Source: Gamarada debralockiae (taxonomy: Eukaryota > Ascomycota > Leotiomycetes > Helotiales > Hyphodiscaceae). Taken from it: a DNA stretch of 30,605 nt. Below the pieces are notes generated by a model that saw only the letters and a list, made by a program, of their open reading frames with translations, was not told the DNA's origin and made no database searches. The position numbers were made by a program, and so were the translations under genes. The stretch is from positions 1 to 30,605 of the forward strand of contig NXFV01001850.1 in the NCBI GenBank assembly GCA_002803225.1. Reading direction: 5' to 3'. Below are positions 1-11,841 of this stretch, piece by piece. Numbering within the stretch: position 1 is the first letter of the stretch; each line of letters begins with the position of its first letter.

Positions 1-448
1 AACTTCCTGATTAGTTCCTGAGGTTGACTTAGATACGGTAGTATTACCAAGAGCTACTTGTTCCAGTATAGTGCAATCGGCCCTATAGGTAGAAGCTTGA
101 GAGTTGTAATAGCTACTGGTAGCTGGAGGGCAGCAGGAGGGATTATAGTATATCGGAGAAGTAGCAATAGGGGAAGGGAGACAATAGTGATTGTATTGGA
201 AAGAGGTTCTGTAGTACTAGTGCGCTTGTGTGATATGAACTTAAGCTTGCCTTCCTAAAGTAGGGTCAGTAGGCTTTACTTATCGTCACTCTAGGCTCCT
301 GGCTTCATATGCCAGCTGTACTAGATACTGACTCTGCAACTGACTATACACTGAGTAACCGCTGACTAATCGCTGACTGTCCCTGACTGTGCAGATATGT
401 TGAGCCTGGCTCAAGTAATCGTAGCAGTTCCAACAATATCACCTGGTT
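1..448. other. Gene-poor left edge beside transposon relic
   Basis: I see no convincing gene. A 66-residue open frame on the plus strand (58-258) is low in complexity and matches nothing I recognise. Bases 325-400 contain several loose copies of CTGACT. The stretch is probably flanking or decayed transposon sequence, because the DUF6589-type relic begins just to the right. Confidence 0.4.
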
Positions 449-449
449 T

Positions 450-504
450 CATATGAAATCGCCCATGTGAAACCGCCCATGTGAAACTGCCCATGAAATC
501 GCCC
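450..504. repeat. Short tandem repeat, about 14-base unit, four copies
   Basis: Four degenerate copies of a unit close to CATGTGAAACCGCC follow one another. The first starts CATATGAAATCG and the last is shortened. The repeat lies at the 3' end of the DUF6589-type relic and overlaps its last readable codons. Confidence 0.75.
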
Positions 505-2640
505 GTATACCTTCAGGAGCTAGGCTCTTGTTACAGAGCCGCTTTAGATAGAGTATCTCAAATGCGTAATTTGATTGTCTAGTTCCCTCGAAGTAAAAGC
601 AATAGACGCTAATAACTTGATTAATAAGTCCTATATCTCTATTCTTAATGCTGTACTTCAAAGTCTTATAAATAATTATCTGTTGAAGGTATCGAGCATG
701 ACTAAGGAACTCCTTATTAATAGTGTTATTGGCGTACTTCTCCTTGGATAGTCGCTAGGCTTGCGGTCTAAAAGCTGATTTGCGAATATCTTCTACTAGA
801 TCTATGAAATATTTTGGGTTTATATCTTGAATTGCCTTGTTAACCTTATCCTGTTCTGAAGTATCGATGCCGTATTACTTAAGTCGGGTGTAGAGAAGGC
901 CGATAACCCGGGCATCGAAACTATGAAGTACTAGCTTCTCGAGAACCTAGAAGGCCGTATAGTCTGCGGGAATATTCTTGCGTCCCTAGAAATTGATGTT
1001 GTGATAGAGTATTAAAGTATCCTACTGTTCTATATTTCCGTAATACGTCCTTTGTATAAGCTAGAGGAAATTTATCCGTAAGTGAAAGAGAGCAGCGACT
1101 CCTATTAGCTAGTCTTTTCGGTTGTATACTGCAGATGTATCTACCTGTTTAGCCTATATAGATCGGACAAGTGAAGAGGTTTTCTGATCTCCGAATGCTA
1201 AGAATAGACGGTCGTTAAATTCCGTATCGTTTAGTTTGAACTAATACTTATAGATACTCTCTATAACCTCGTAAGAGCTATCTAGTATACCTTTATTGAA
1301 GAGAATCGGGCTAAGCGTCTTGCTGTCTGTCTTTCGAGGCTCGAGTAACTCGACTACTAGTATAGAGGGGTAAGGGATATCGGAGTTAGAGAAGATAGAT
1401 TTGACTGATTCTGGATATACTGTTCGAATTACCTCTGCAATAAAGTAAGTATTAATCTTAGCGGCCGTCTTATCGTATACTACTGTACTAGGAGAGTATA
1501 GGAGATCCTCTATTATAAGTAGAACCTCGCGGTACAGTATTAACTTCTTTAATCTACCTAGGGGGATATTAGCGCCTTTGAAAACCTTGCCCGTTATTAC
1601 AGAGCGTATTTCTGCGTAGTTTGAAATAAGCTGATACTTGACGCCTTCTCGATAGTCAAAATTATTATACATAACACAGGCATCTAACTACTAGCCATAT
1701 CGACGGACTGTTCCCTACTAACGATCAGTCGACGTCTATGCCGAGTAATGATAAAGATGCCTTTGCTTGTTCTGCTACAGTTTCAAGATACTTATAGATA
1801 CCTTTATAGCCTTCACAGAACCCGAATTAGTGAAACAGGTCTAGAAGACATTGTTTTATACTATTGGAGTAAAGAAAGGCACTAAAGGCGCGGGGAAACT
1901 TATTGCTGCCTTCTGAGGCTCGAGAATAGCAGAGAATCGATGTGATTATCGCTATCCTATAGTTGAATTTAGATAGGTCTCGCGGTACTCAGTCTTTCCT
2001 CTCCGTCTTGGGCGCTATGAGTCTACTAAGTAGTCTATATAGTATCGGAGCGCGAGTAATAACTTCCTTATATATTCGCTTAAACTGTATATCTCTAAGA
2101 AGAACTTCGTAGTCCTCGAGTTTTTGGCTCTCTACAGGCTGTTCGTCCTGCCCGAGACTAGTCTGTACAGCCTCCGGTTATCTACGGTCGACCCGGTAGG
2201 CACTGAATATCTCTCTAGTCTCTTCTAGCACCTTTATTTCCTTTCTCAGCGCCTTTATAGTGATAATTCCTGCTGTACCAGATGCAGGATGTTCTCGCAA
2301 TGCATTTAAGACCTCTGGTTGACTATAGATAGCTTCTGCAAGCCGTTTGGCCCGCGTAGTAGGGCGTTCCCCGTAGCTACTAGAACCTTGAGTTATGACG
2401 TAGACCTAGATGAATTCCCGTAACGTGATATCCTTTTTCCGTATGAATTAGTATATCTCGTCTACCCGCTGTGCTTTACTCTGTCTCTATAACTCTCTTG
2501 CCCTTTGGCGACGGCTTTCGGTCGTATTTGAAGTAGTAATTGCCCGTGGACTTGACGGGGTAGGAGTAGTAGGTGGGTTTAACCGCGTACTCTGACGGCG
2601 CTGGTTTTGAGGCGGTATTATCAACGATTCAATTAGTTAT
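455..2640 (-). pseudogene. Decayed DUF6589-family (fungal transposon-associated) gene
   Basis: Reading the minus strand from about 2620 down to 455 gives a nearly continuous protein broken mainly by TAG codons. Three blocks resemble DUF6589 proteins, which are common in fungal genomes and linked to mobile DNA. Near 2010-1860 is APILYRLLSRLIAP, then a helix with SEGSNKFPRAFSAFLYSNS. At 1672-1241 is an intact 143-residue stretch beginning MYNNFDYREGVKYQL with ITGKVFKGANIP. Near 1110-960 is GVAALFHLRINFL, followed by the C-terminal block ending GRFHMGDF (near 470). The stops are of the kind made by CAG-to-TAG changes. The gene is dead as written. The family call rests on remembered motif patterns, not a search. 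Confidence 0.7.
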
Positions 2641-2779
2641 AGAACAATAGTAGAGGAATCGAATAGTTATATTCAATTGACTGTATAGTGTATAGTTGTA
2701 GATGAAAACGAAATTTAAGATGCTCTCCTATTTCGTATAAAATATTTCCGTACAGGCCCAAAAATCCTGACACGGCACT

Positions 2780-2931
2780 TAGGCCATTTGGTCAAGGTCC
2801 TTATATGACTTCCCGATTAGGTAAAGTCGTTATCAAAACACGACGCTAGACCTAAAATGGCCTGAGCTTGCTGAGGTAAGATAGTACTGCCTGGTGAGTC
2901 ACATGGTGTCACATGCAATCACATGACTCAC
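2780..2931. repeat. Inverted repeats between the two transposon relics
   Basis: An imperfect inverted repeat has arms at about 2782-2802 and 2850-2868, sharing AGGCCATTT plus GGTC. Just right of it, 2893-2931 starts GTGAGTCACATG and ends CATGACTCAC, with the heptamer TCACATG three times. These could be the eroded ends of one of the flanking transposons. I could not pair them with a partner at the far end of either element. Confidence 0.45.
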
Positions 2932-3263
2932 AGACCACTTGATCAGTATGGCAGTGTGACGTGTTCTATGAGTCATAGGGAGGATTCTTGTCTATAAGTA
3001 CAGGCTACTGTACTTGGTTTGTTCATCAGTATCTCTAGTATCTTTATACCTTAATAATCCAACCACATTCTCCTACCCCTTTCGTCTATCACGTGACCAT
3101 ATTGCAAGAATCACTAATCGAACTGCACGAAATTAGCTACAACAACGACGAGAGTTAGGGAGCCCTGCATATGATAGGATACGCCCAAGGTCTTGGGTCC
3201 TAGGCAGGAAGTCTAGAGTATCGAAAGAGACTTGCAAGATGCTTGTTTCACTTACGAGAAACC

Positions 3264-3481
3264 TGTCACGACGCTAACCAAAGTACTGGGGATCAGCCTC
3301 AATTCTCTAGCTAACTGGTCGATATAACGAGAATGGTAAGCTAGAGAGGAAAGAAAAAGAAGAAGAAGAACTCTGCGAGATGCTCGAGCTTTATATACAG
3401 GGGCCTTGCTGGCGCGAGCTAACAAGGGGCAGTTCTGGCCCTCTCGTGTAGTCACGTGGCTCATTTGAGGAAATGCTGTCA
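3264..3481 (-). mobile_element. MITE-like element, copy A, inside the transposase
   Basis: About 218 bases separate two halves of the transposase reading. The left end is TGTCACGAC. The flanks CTTACGAGAAACC (3251-3263) and CTTACAAAACC (3487-3497) look like a diverged target-site duplication. In reverse complement it matches the element at 4163-4448: CACGTGA, then CCAGAACTGCC, then a near-palindrome CCTTGTTAGCTCGCGCC (mirrored to GCAAGG), then GCTCGAGC and a CTT-rich tract. It codes for nothing. Its type is not settled; the imperfect ends and possible long duplication fit a small non-autonomous DNA transposon. Confidence 0.7.
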
Positions 3482-4162
3482 GGTTCCTTACAAAACCCAG
3501 TCCGTGACTGGCTTTTGGAAGCCTAGATTGAACACTACTATATCGAAGTTAGACAATGCCAATTGACCCGAAGGCTTTTAGTAGAGACAAACGGCGGCTG
3601 AAAGTACAAGTAGGCTTATATTGGGAAGGAATTGTTAGACAAAAATATCGCGGATCGGATTACTTATAGCGAAACATACTAAGACAAGATAATTAAGGAT
3701 TTCTGGCAATGGATTATATTTACGGACGAATTCTATATTGACTTAACTTCTATGGGTGCTTCTTATATTTTACGAGAGCGCGGACGGCGAGCAGACGAAG
3801 AGAATATACAACAGAGGCCACAAAAACAAGGGAATTAATTATACGTCGCTAGCTAGGTTGCTTGGAATAAAAGTATGAGAAATTGATATTTTATTATGAT
3901 AAATATAAACAAGAAGAATACACCGAATAACCTCTACGAGATCCAAAGCCTCGGCGCCGTCCTACAACCGAATCGGAGAAGGAATATAAGCAAAGGGTAT
4001 TAGAGTGGGAGGCCTCGAAACCACATCTAGTTGAGGTCAAACTAAAGGGCAATTCTATAACCTAGATATACTATACCGAAAATATTCTACTAGTCTATAT
4101 CTTTGTGTACGAAGGATCTTAAAAAGAAGCGCCCTAGGCTATAGATTTTATAGGAAGACAAT

Positions 4163-4448
4163 TGTCACGGCGCGTGGCCTTGACAATTGTCAGAACCCCG
4201 CTTAAATCACGTGATACTGGATTTCCCCCGCCCGGCGGGGGAAATCAACCAGAGCTGCCATATTCAGGGCCCTTGTTGGCTCGCGCCAGCAAGGCCCCTG
4301 CATTAGTGCAGTCCCAGGTCCTGTACATAAGCTCGAGCTTCCTACGAAGCTCTCTTCTTCTTCTTCTTCTTCTCTCTTTAGCTTTAGATTCTCAATACAA
4401 ACGAGCGTTCACCCCTTCCTCCGGGTCTTATCTGGTGCAGCCGTCACA
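4163..4448 (+). mobile_element. MITE-like element, copy B, inside the transposase
   Basis: About 286 bases interrupt the EDN-DG motif of the transposase exactly (GACAAT before, CAATGATGGA after), giving a short duplication of CAAT or ACAAT. The ends are TGTCACGGC and GCCGTCACA, imperfect inverted repeats. Inside are a GC-rich hairpin (CCCGCCCGGCGGG at about 4228-4240), the CCTTGTTGGCTCGCGCCAGC near-palindrome shared with copy A, and a CTT tract. It is opposite in orientation to copy A. Confidence 0.75.
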
Positions 4449-4758
4449 CAATGATGGATCATATAGTACGCGGGGTAAAGGAGAGAATGTTGCTAAGGCC
4501 CTAAAGCGATGTCACAATATTAAGACACTCGTACACCCCACTCAATCGCTAGATTTAAATCCAATTGAAGCTTGTTGGAATATTATCAAACTACGTAAGA
4601 GAACGTGGAGAACGCTAGCTGAGCTACGTGAGTTTATCTAGGACGAGTAGAGTAAGGTAACGATAAAAGAGATTCAAGCGAGGATAAGAGAGATGCCTAT
4701 TCGATGCCATAGACTAGTTAAATCAGGTGGCAGGCCTATTAAGAGCAATTTGTGGTGA

Positions 4759-5269
4759 TCTAGACTCAAATATATTACACAGCTGCTCAGGAGGCCGCGG
4801 GGCTTAGAACGTGAAGAATGTAGATCAATCGCTCCTGCAAGAAACCTGCGTCCAATACATTTGCCGAGGGACCTGTTTGATCTACAGTGGCTTTGCCAGC
4901 TTTAAACGTACCGCTGCTGATCTTTACGGTCCTGATATCGAGCAAATGCCACAGGTATGAATACAAATCACCCGGCGGTTAATTCAAATAACTCAGTTCT
5001 GCCAAATTGCCTCAAATCAAAAAGTTACTGAACGAAGCAACCCACATCTCACGTGCCCTCTCTCCAAGGAGTGATATGAATCATATGAATTCGCTCCTAG
5101 CGCTATAATAAACCAATTGAGTCTCTGCCTTCGTATTCTCATAGACTCGTTTCTGCAATCTCCACATAAATTCTGCAATCGCTCACTGGCAATGAACGAC
5201 TGTGATACAATATCCATCCTCACCCCCTCAATACTCGCTCCACACTCACTCATAAACCTCAAGCACACT
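4759..5269. other. Intergenic, transposon relic to coronin 3' end
   Basis: I can support no gene. One open stretch on the plus strand at about 4813-4957 reads through to AADLYGPDIEQMPQV and a TGA, and could be a leftover exon of something lost. The right part should contain the coronin 3' untranslated region. Confidence 0.4.
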
Positions 5270-7437
<2,168 letters not shown>

Positions 7438-7888
7438 CTGGGCTTAATGCGATTGTGTCCAAAGATTCCTTGGAGTTGATATCGATATTGAAGTGCTAAA
7501 GAGCGACGTAAGTTCAGGGTGCTGATGTTGTGCAGAGCTCAAAGCAAGCTGTCTTATTCAATGGCCGATGATGCTGAAACTCACTTTACGCGCCAGTTGC
7601 GCTGCGCCATTCCTCGGTCCCAATTTGGAAAGTCATGACTTAGCTTGTCGCTGAGCAGCCTTTCTGTTTCGACCCTATTTCGATTTAAATTTTTTGTCAA
7701 TCATTAATATTTCGATTCCTCTACTCATACTGATTAGAAAGCTTTACAATTTTTGGTTTCGATGATGCTCAGTCGGCATGCATCGGCTGAATGTCAGTGA
7801 TTTTTTCTTACACTTGTATGAGCACAAATAAGAAAATTTTCAGAAGCTCTTGCTGTGTTTGGTCCGAATCAAACTCAGCACCTTCATA
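7438..7888. other. Coronin upstream region / spacer to tRNA
   Basis: This holds the coronin promoter and 5' untranslated region (leftward) and the 5' flank of the tRNA (rightward). It is AT-rich around 7670-7850. I see no open frame of interest. Confidence 0.5.
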
Positions 7889-8028
7889 AGTCGTATGGTC
7901 TAAGTAAGCGTCACAACTTTCCATTTTCAGCGATCAAAAATTCTAACAACTCATCAGTGGTTATGATATCTCGTTCACAATTTGAACATGTTCCGAGATG
8001 GTTCTGAGTTCGATCCTCAGTACGACTA
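7889..8028 (+). tRNA. tRNA-Val(CAC) with anticodon intron and D-loop insertion
   Basis: A full cloverleaf can be drawn. The acceptor stem AGTCGTA (7889-7895) pairs perfectly with TACGACT (8021-8027), discriminator A8028. The anticodon stem TCTCG (7969-7973) pairs with CGAGA (7994-7998) around TTCACA and C, giving anticodon CAC (7976-7978), valine. A 13-base intron (7980-7992) lies at the canonical 37/38 site. The T-arm is CTGAG-TTCGATC-CTCAG (8004-8020), with a good B-box. The D-arm strands GTC (7898-7900) and GAT (7965-7967) also pair, but about 53 bases (7903-7955) sit between them. Removing both inserts leaves about 74 bases, a normal size. The insertion splits the A-box, so the gene may be dead or may need unusual processing. 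Confidence 0.8.
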
Positions 8029-8040
8029 TTTTTTTTTTTT
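8029..8040 (+). terminator. RNA polymerase III terminator (12 T)
   Basis: Twelve consecutive T directly follow the discriminator base of the tRNA on its own strand, as expected for a polymerase III terminator. This supports a real transcription unit rather than a chance cloverleaf. Confidence 0.8.
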
Positions 8041-8767
8041 GCAATTCTCAACGAGGCGTTGTCGATTGTGAAACTATTTATCGTGAATTTGGTTTGAAAT
8101 TTTGCGTCCTTCCGTTCGTCGGCCTTCTACCTGAGCGTCTTTTGGCCCTACCCGAGCCTACTCCGAGTAGTAACATATCAAAATCTGTTCGTTGCAGTGA
8201 TTGAGAAGAGGTTCCAATTAGTCGTATTAGTTACAGGACTAGGAATAGCTGGGGATTACGATTCCCCTATGTGAGGCTGCAGGACTTTCCGTCCTTAGGC
8301 CCTCATTTCTTCTGCTCGCGCCCGTCATCAGCTCTCTCTCTATCCTCGTTGCACGAAACAAACTGAACGCCTCAGTTCCCAATACCCAAGGTCAAACAAT
8401 ATGTGGACAAGAGAACTTATCATGCACTTTTTGCAATTGGATTATGGCCATCGTGTCGCCTCAAGAGCCTCAGTATCCCTGCGTTGGGGGCATGCCTTTA
8501 TTTATTTCATTCGTCAAGGTCGTGCTTTGAAATCGGCATGCATAGGACATGCAGACGCCAAACCTCTGGTTTACCAGTTTCTCTCCATTGCAATGGGGCT
8601 CTGCCACTTCATCAAAACGCTCGATTGGTGATGCTTTCGTATTTGCGGCTCTGCGTAACCCGTCTGGCTTTCCAGCGTCAGGTTGGTCGCCGGAGTGTGG
8701 CTCTCCTATGTTTTCCCTGCGGCTCATCTCTATAAATCAGTCCTTCTCGCTCGTTTTCAGTGCGTTG
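8041..8767. other. Gene-free spacer between tRNA and paralogue array
   Basis: There is no supportable gene. Overlapping open frames of 75-110 residues at 8401-8773 have no recognisable features and look like chance. A TATAAA-like box (TATAAATCAG, about 8729) lies some 275 bases upstream of the first array gene and may belong to its promoter. Confidence 0.4.
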
Positions 8768-8808
8768 TTTTGAGCCTCATCGCTTTTTGGAAGACATGAG
8801 GCTCAAAA
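8768..8808. repeat. Perfect 13-base hairpin upstream of copy 1
   Basis: TTTTGAGCCTCAT (8768-8780) and ATGAGGCTCAAAA (8796-8808) are exact reverse complements around a 15-base loop. It starts about 40 bases after the TATA-like box, so it may lie in the 5' untranslated region of the array's first gene. It is not obviously present upstream of the other copies. Confidence 0.7.
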
Positions 8809-9003
8809 TGTTTGAGGCTCTGTTCCGGCGACAGCATGGATCATTCTGTCTCAAGCTCTTCGGCCCAGTACATAAGTGATGCCCACGGCCTCTTGCTGTT
8901 TGGGAAGCTTTCCATCCCATTCCCTCCAGAGATTCTTTTTACTGACGAAGAAATTACTGACGAAAATTGGCAAAGGCCTCAAACCTGTCACCGCCAGAAA
9001 ACA

Positions 9004-9343
9004 ATGTGTATGTGTACAGCCTGATATCCTATTTTGGGCAACCACATGCTGAACTACTTCTAGTCACGATTAGCGACATCCTGGCCATCGTTTTCGGTAT
9101 CACTGCGATAGTTCTCGGTATTGCAGCGATTATCGCGACTTTGATGGCGCGTGACTCTCGCAGATACCTGGGTATACAAGCCCTCCCAGCCTTCACGATA
9201 AGCGCTTCAACTTTGCTGACCAGTTTGGTTAAGCTGACCCTGAGAGTCTACCATTGATTCCTGCGCAACCACGTCACCCGCATCAAGATCCCATCGTCAG
9301 ACTTGTTGAACTTCTCCCCAACATCATCCATGGCCATGCCTAG
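9004..9343 (+). CDS. Small single-pass membrane protein, array copy 1 (truncated)
   Basis: Three exons: 9004-9007 (ATGT), 9064-9171 and 9234-9343, total 222 bases, 73 residues. The first coding exon is four bases, followed by a GTATGT donor. The protein starts MFTISDILAIVFG and runs through a hydrophobic segment (about residues 6-29) into the basic ARDSRRY, then a linker with DPE and the tail motif VRLVELLPNIIHGHA. The basic residues after the membrane segment suggest the tail faces the cytosol. The reading stops at TAG (9341-9343), but codons beyond it still spell a tail ending DHERTD at 9379, as in copies 2-4, so this copy has probably lost about 13 residues to a nonsense change. The family is unknown to me. 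Confidence 0.7.
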
Positions 9344-10241
9344 CCGAACCAAGTTTCGCGCGATCATGAGCGAACAGATTAGAGATCTTCATGGCACCTT
9401 TGAAGTCGAGAAATAACAGTTTTCAACTTCTTGGGTGGATTAAGAGGCCGATAAAGAAGATGAAACGCAGGAAATGTCTGGCACAGGATGAAAGATCATA
9501 ATGGTTGAAGGCATGACGTATTTCGAGACTCAACTTCCAACGATAGCAGTAGTCATGCTCATAGTAGAAACGGTTTCAAGTTGAACATTCTCGGTTCTTT
9601 TCAGGGACTCTGGGTTTGAGTTTCACATAATCTGCCTGTTCGAAAATTTGCCCGGAGACGGAAATCTATCCAGCCACGGGTTGTTGGTATTTACCGTAAT
9701 CTCACTCTTATCAGTTCCCAAAAGGGAACTAGTGTCCTCCCGACCTCTCACCGAGTGACAAGTGAACTTCTCTTGAACACCTAGGAAAGGAGCGGGTCCA
9801 CTTGGAAAAAACGAATAGAAGTTCGGAAAATTGGTATCACGGGAAGCCTGAGGACGTTTGACGCTCTGAAAGCCAATGCGCCGCCCACTTCTAGGGAAAC
9901 AGGCTTTTTAGGACGAGATGAATCAGTTCTCGAAGTGGCGTAATGGAAGGGTTTTAATTGGGCTTGTACCACGTGATGTTCTTAGGTAAGTTGCATTTGA
10001 CTTTAGAGTTTGGAGGGTATAGAGGATTTAGGATGGCCGGATCGGTAAAGGTTGAAGGGGTGAAGCGGAGCCATCAAGCCTCTCACAGCCCACGAGGCTG
10101 AGCAGCCACGCTTCCCGCCAGAGGTAGGTAGAGGTGTAGCAGGAGCAGCGCAGATCAATCCTGTGTGGAACTAAACCGCATTCTGACTACTTTCGTCTAG
10201 TATCCAGTAAGATTCCACAACCTTCACTTCGCCGGGACTGA
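9344..10241. other. Spacer between array copies 1 and 2
   Basis: The first 40 bases are the disabled tail of copy 1. Beyond that I see no gene; a 63-residue minus-strand frame at 9781-9972 has no recognisable feature. Confidence 0.45.
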
Positions 10242-10458
10242 CCGCATTAATCACTTTACAAGAGACCATGTATCAACCTGGTACACAACCTCTTTAAAAA
10301 TCACGCGAAATTTTCAAAATATTTGAATAAAAATTATGATTAAACGAAGAAATTTCTAGTTCACAATATTTTACGAAATAATATTTTTGATTTTTATTGA
10401 TTTTTAAAGCATAAGTGTGCTTATAAGTGGATATGGTCTTATAAAGCAATTAATACGG
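10242..10458. mobile_element. Tc1/mariner-type MITE, copy 1
   Basis: 217 bases are bounded by inverted repeats: left CCGCATTAATCACTTTACAA, right (reverse complement) CCGTATTAATTGCTTTATAA. The element is followed by TA; the expected TA on the left reads GA. The middle is AT-rich and codes for nothing. Its ends closely match those at 19288-19512. It sits between array copies 1 and 2. Confidence 0.7.
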
Positions 10459-10895
10459 TATATAGAGAATATCGGAGATCTTGATATTCATTTCAATTAT
10501 TCCCTACAATTCTTCACTGCTTTGTTACAGGGTCTTCAATCGCCCCCTAATAAATCATGTACCTATCAGCTAGCAGTTTGTAGTCAGTGGAGAATTAAAA
10601 GACATACGAAAATAACGCCGAGAAACGGTGTGATCTGCATTTGTATGCTGACTTGACGCCTGATGCTGTTGTGGTCGAATGAACGTTGGTTGCGGCGTCG
10701 CAAGCGCAGGGTTAAGCAGGCCGCCATGAATCCTGAACTCTCAAACCCCATCAACGGCTGTCCATCTTCACATCTCCCTCCTCGCCATGCATCTATCATA
10801 AACTATCGTCGGCGTCTTCTCCAGCATGCCCTCCTTCCCTCAGTCAAAAATTACTCTTCATTCCTGCCACTCATTTCAAGTTTGTGGAGAAAACC

Positions 10896-11291
10896 ATGGG
10901 CAAGTTATCTCATCCATAATGACGAGGAATATTCGTTGACCGTTTCTCCCTAGTTTCTCTCAGTGACATCCTTGCCATCGTCTTCGGGATCACAGCCACG
11001 ATTCTCGGCGTGGCTGCAGTTCTGGCCCAGCTTGCAGCACGAGACCGAAGAATCAGACGAGGTGAATGAAGCTATCTCGTGACCTTACTTGTGCAATTCC
11101 ATTCTGATATTTTGACAGTCCAAGTCGACCCAGAGAACAATCTCCTCCACGACATGGCCGTCCCAAACAATCGATCCGATGTTGCTGTGAGACTTGTCGA
11201 ACTCCTTCCACAGATAATTCACGGCCACAGTCCCTCACAACTCGGTGCATTGAATCAAGTCCAAGAGTTGGGTCACGAAAGGACTGATTAG
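10896..11291 (+). CDS. Small single-pass membrane protein, array copy 2
   Basis: Exons 10896-10899 (ATGG), 10954-11061 and 11119-11291 give 94 residues. The first intron starts GCAAGTTATC and ends CCCTAG, a GC-AG intron; the match of ATGG to the other copies and the frame MVSLSDILAIVFG support it. The membrane segment contains GITATILGVAAVLAQLAA and is followed by RDRRIRR, suggesting a cytosolic tail. The linker starts VQVDPENN. The tail has VRLVELLPQIIHGHS and ends GHERTD. Exon 2 is 108 bases, the same as in copies 1 and 3. This is the longest copy and looks intact. No known domain is evident. Confidence 0.75.
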
Positions 11292-11841
11292 ATGGTTAAC
11301 CGTCTCAGTTTGTGGGAGTTTTGGACATGGCGTTGTTCGCTTTTCTGGCCTAGGAAAAGAGACGAAACGGGGTCAAAATCTTGACGAATTTGAGGGACGG
11401 AGTGACTTTTGAAATATCAACCTCAAAGCAATTCCATCCCTACTAAAACTTCCCAACTTATACCTTGAAAACAATGCGATGCTGCTGATACTGTGCATTT
11501 TGAGCATTCCTTAAGTTTCTCCATCACTGATTCGCGACCAAGTTGTGGGTCCAGCTGTGGCGCTCCATATCGCGTGCGACTGGCTTCAACCTCGCTCTCA
11601 GTGGTTTGATCCTCCACCTTCGTCCCGGTGGATGAGGAAAAAAATGGATCGCTGCTCAGCCTTACGCTGTATAAGACCCCTCATTTCCCCGCCAGTGTTA
11701 GAGTCCCCACACCACAACTTCACAGTTCTGTTGTCTGTTTTTGCGTTTTAAGAGAAGCTTATGCGCCGCCGTCAAGATGATTCAACCACACTCCCCAAAG
11801 ACCTCAAAGCGCGACAGAGATAGTTTTTCTGAATTGCAGCC
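11292..11841. other. Spacer and promoter of array copy 3
   Basis: No gene is supported. TATAAGACC near 11670 is a TATA-like box about 170 bases upstream of the next start. GAATTGCAG at 11831-11839, just before the start codon, could be the 3' end of an intron in the 5' untranslated region. Confidence 0.4.

Larger units (their letters stand above)
3110..4758 (+). mobile_element. Tc1/mariner transposase relic, twice interrupted
   Basis: A degenerate DDE-type transposase is readable in pieces. The N-terminal part (about 3115-3263) contains KSRVSKETCKMLVSLTRN. The middle (3482-4162) has FWQWIIFTDEFYID with the first catalytic Asp, then LEDN, the second catalytic Asp region, just before 4162. The C-terminal part (4449-4758) has DLNPIEACWN with the final Glu and ends MPIRCHRLVKSGGRPIKSNLW. 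Many TAG stops and frameshifts make it inactive. Two small elements split it: one after the codons for LTRN and one inside the EDN motif. The family is a recurrent fungal Tc1-type element of about 400-500 residues. I did not find its terminal inverted repeats. Confidence 0.85.

Noticed and set aside
450..504. CRISPR-like spaced repeat
   Set aside because: Units are contiguous with no spacers, degenerate, and in eukaryotic DNA; a simple tandem repeat.
3252..3464. Minus-strand 70-residue and plus-strand 159-residue frames sharing LLARASKAP
   Set aside because: The shared peptide is the translated small repeat element in opposite orientations, not a protein family; the end of the longer frame is transposase.
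8401..8773. Overlapping 75-110-residue frames before the array
   Set aside because: Four frames on two strands overlap with no conserved feature; none resembles the array proteins.
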